Origin: Candidatus Pacearchaeota archaeon CG10_big_fil_rev_8_21_14_0_10_32_14
Lineage (GTDB): Archaea; Nanobdellota; Nanobdellia; Pacearchaeales; GW2011-AR1
Reading direction: 5' to 3'
DNA length: 5,163 nt
Assembly: GCA_002763085.1 (NCBI GenBank)
Contig: PFCY01000020.1
Span: 602-5,764, forward strand
The notes beneath the pieces were generated by a model. The model saw nothing but the letters and a program-made list of their open reading frames with translations, was not told the origin of the DNA and did no database searches. This document shows positions 3,049-5,163 of the stretch, piece by piece; within the stretch, counting starts at the first letter, position 1, and the number at the start of each line of letters is the position of its first letter. The translations under genes were made by a program, and so were the position numbers.

Positions 3049-5163
3049 ATGAGATATAAATCGGGTGGAATAACACTAATAGTTGTATTACTTATGGTAA
3101 GTTTTATTTCTGCGACAGTTTACATAAATGAAGTTGAGACAAATCCGTCAGGATCTGATGCTGGTAACGAATGGATTGAAGTTTATAATAATGGGGCGGA
3201 TGTTAACCTTAGCGGTTGGTCGATAAAAAACGATAATAATGACTATTATTTTTTTGATGGTGTTATAATCGGACAAAATCAATTTTATGTTCTTGATAAT
3301 TTGAACGGACTTGTCAACACAGATGAGTCTTTGACGTTATATACAAAAGAAAATTTTTCTATGGATACGAGCGGACAAATAAGTGATAATGATGATGATG
3401 GTAAGACTTTGCAGAGAATTCCTGATGGTAGTGGATCTTTTAATTTAATATCGGATACAAAAAATTTGCCGAATGAGCAAGTCGATATTTCTGGTTTATC
3501 TTCAAATCCATCTTGCATTTTAGCGAAAGACAAAGTTAATCTTTATGCGATTGTCACTTGTGACTGCGTGGATAAAGTTGTTTTCAGCGTAAAGAATGGA
3601 ACTGGATCATGGATAAATGTTACGGGGAGTATAGTCGGTGAAAATAATTACACTGGAATGATTGATACAAATTTGCTGGATTTTGGAAGCAGTTCAGATT
3701 GGAAAGTATACGCATATGATATTTTCAATAGATCTACGCAAAGCAGTATTGAGAGTTTTTATGTAACAAAACAAACTGGACTGACTGTTTCTCCGTCGGC
3801 TCCAAACGGATTCAATGGATGGTACATAAGCGAGCCGCTTTTTATCGTTTACAATTCTGATGCATATTTAAAATTTTACAGATGGAACGGAAACCTATTC
3901 AACTACATAGGATCTTTTGGACTTGAGGGAACTCCAAATAGCGGAAATATAACCGGAGGAATACATGTACTTAATTATTGGAGTAATTTTTCATGCGGAA
4001 GAGTCGAATCTCAAATAAATCAAACGTTCAAATTTGATTTTACAAGCCCACAAATAATTGATAATTCGCCGATAGGTCAGATAACAAATGACAGTCCTAA
4101 GATTTCGGCTTATATTGATGAAGTCTATCAAAGTAATTCAGGAGTGAATTTATCCAGTTTCAAGATGTTCCTCAATGATGTAGAGGTTAATTCTTCAGCT
4201 AGAAATATGAGTGCGCTTGACGGAGAAATAAGTTATCAGACATTAAATTTAGATAATGGGATATACGAAGTAAAAGTTGAAGCTTCGGATAAATCTGGAA
4301 GAATGAATGATAAATCCTGGACTTTTGAAATTTTTACGCCGGGTGAAATAAACTTGACGATAATAAATCCAAACGAATCTATTTATGGTGAAAGAAAAAT
4401 TCAGTTTATATTAACAACTGAGGATGAAGCTGAAGAGATAGGTTATTTCGAAAATATTGAGGGGAAAACTCCGAGGAAAAGAAAATTGTGTAACAATTGT
4501 GATTCATACGGACTTAATGAAGAGAAGAGAATCTCATTTAGAGAGGGTAATCATAATTTAACATTTTATGCGAGAAATAAAGACGGGGTTGAGGAAGAAG
4601 AAAATTATTCTTTCCTTATAGATTCGACGATCCCTAGATTTAAATCGACATCTCCAAAGAATGGTTATGCTGACGGGAATTTTTCAGTGATATTTGAAGA
4701 GACCAATCCAAAAAAGTTGACTTTATACTATGGTAATTCGAGTGATTTAAACGCGGTGGATTATAATATTTCTGAATGCAATTATGAAGATTCACCTAAG
4801 ATTTTTTGTTCGAAATTCATCGATTTAAGTTTTTTTGATGGAGAAGACATTCAATATTATTTTTCAGCAGAAGATATAGTAGAGAATATAGAATTTTCAA
4901 AAGTGATAGAAGTCAAAGTCGATTCAACTGATCCGTTGCTCGTCAATCCAGGAAGTTTTTATGATCAAGTCAATAATTATATAAATTTCCATCTTAATGT
5001 AGAAGAAGATAACTTCGATACAGCTGTTTATAGTTATATTAATTATAGAGGAAAGCTCAGAGAAAGAAAACTCTGTTCAATCCTAAAAAATGGGTTTTGC
5101 GAGAAAAGGGTTTCTTTTAGAAGCGGGTCGTGGGATCTTGTTGTTAAGATAACGGATGAGGCA
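3049..5163 (+). CDS. Large secreted surface protein: lamin-tail domain plus Ig-like modules (partial, 705 codons)
   Basis: The frame stays open from ATG 3049 to the window end, so the C-terminus is missing. Residues 1-22 form a signal peptide (MRYK, a hydrophobic core, cleavage near FISA). Residues 25 to about 145 are a lamin-tail domain: YINEVETNPSG, NEWIEVYN, LSGWSIKN, FYVLDN, ESLTLY, GKTLQRIPDG. Residues 146-240 form an Ig-like segment with a CDC motif. Residues 245-335 contain PNGFNGWYISEP and YRWNGN, resembling the repeat modules of bacterial/archaeal surface proteins. Residues 336-432 are Ig-like (LDNGIYEVKVEASDKSG). Further modules follow from 433, two of them with a basic stretch, Cys and EKR(I/V)SFR. 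About 18 N-X-S/T sequons suggest N-glycosylation outside the cell. Likely roles are adhesion, S-layer contribution or cell contact. No enzyme domain is visible so far. A membrane or wall anchor would be expected beyond the window. Confidence 0.92.
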   Translation, partial: MRYKSGGITLIVVLLMVSFISATVYINEVETNPSGSDAGNEWIEVYNNGADVNLSGWSIKNDNNDYYFFDGVIIGQNQFYVLDNLNGLVNTDESLTLYTKENFSMDTSGQISDNDDDGKTLQRIPDGSGSFNLISDTKNLPNEQVDISGLSSNPSCILAKDKVNLYAIVTCDCVDKVVFSVKNGTGSWINVTGSIVGENNYTGMIDTNLLDFGSSSDWKVYAYDIFNRSTQSSIESFYVTKQTGLTVSPSAPNGFNGWYISEPLFIVYNSDAYLKFYRWNGNLFNYIGSFGLEGTPNSGNITGGIHVLNYWSNFSCGRVESQINQTFKFDFTSPQIIDNSPIGQITNDSPKISAYIDEVYQSNSGVNLSSFKMFLNDVEVNSSARNMSALDGEISYQTLNLDNGIYEVKVEASDKSGRMNDKSWTFEIFTPGEINLTIINPNESIYGERKIQFILTTEDEAEEIGYFENIEGKTPRKRKLCNNCDSYGLNEEKRISFREGNHNLTFYARNKDGVEEEENYSFLIDSTIPRFKSTSPKNGYADGNFSVIFEETNPKKLTLYYGNSSDLNAVDYNISECNYEDSPKIFCSKFIDLSFFDGEDIQYYFSAEDIVENIEFSKVIEVKVDSTDPLLVNPGSFYDQVNNYINFHLNVEEDNFDTAVYSYINYRGKLRERKLCSILKNGFCEKRVSFRSGSWDLVVKITDEA

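Noticed and set aside
3285..3533. An 82-codon minus-strand frame
   Set aside because: It is antisense to the lamin-tail domain of the long plus-strand gene, which is open for 705 codons with recognisable domains. The antisense frame has no promoter or family features.

Overview
The window looks like a fragment of a low-GC archaeal chromosome, most likely a small-genome DPANN-type lineage (Pacearchaeota/Woesearchaeota-like). That placement is an inference. It rests on AT-rich coding with frequent AGA/AGG arginine codons, on TATA-box-like octamers about 26-27 bases upstream of start codons with no Shine-Dalgarno sequence (the leaderless archaeal arrangement), and on a large secreted protein built from a lamin-tail domain and Ig-like modules. 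No rRNA, tRNA, CRISPR array, transposase or integrase is visible.

Layout. Positions 1-392 hold no secure gene. A reading frame that may be the 3' end of an upstream gene stops at 90, and a 92-bp perfect direct repeat (49-140 and 221-312) lies over and beyond it. The copies have 80 bp between them, hairpin-forming sequence at their 5' edges and a degenerate copy in the spacer. Positions 393-1797 form a two-gene plus-strand unit: a small uncharacterised protein followed, one base later, by purM (AIR synthase of purine biosynthesis). purM meets a minus-strand gene (1803-2324) convergently. Their stop codons sit in a perfect all-AT inverted repeat. That gene encodes a tyrosine-rich exported protein and has its own TATA box. 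Upstream of it on the same strand is a 197-residue protein with an HExxH zinc-peptidase motif (2379-2972). A 76-bp divergent promoter region separates this from a long plus-strand gene (3049 to beyond the window end) for a secreted, multi-domain, heavily sequon-bearing surface protein. It is open for 705 codons without a stop.

How the genes fit together. The left half is housekeeping metabolism (purM and its small partner). The right half appears devoted to the cell envelope or exterior: a Tyr-rich exported protein, a putative metallopeptidase without an obvious signal peptide, and a giant adhesin/S-layer-like protein. No shared pathway can be shown from sequence alone. The least explained parts are the duplicated repeat at the left edge, the Tyr-rich secreted protein, the HExxH protein, and a repeated basic/Cys module in the surface protein.
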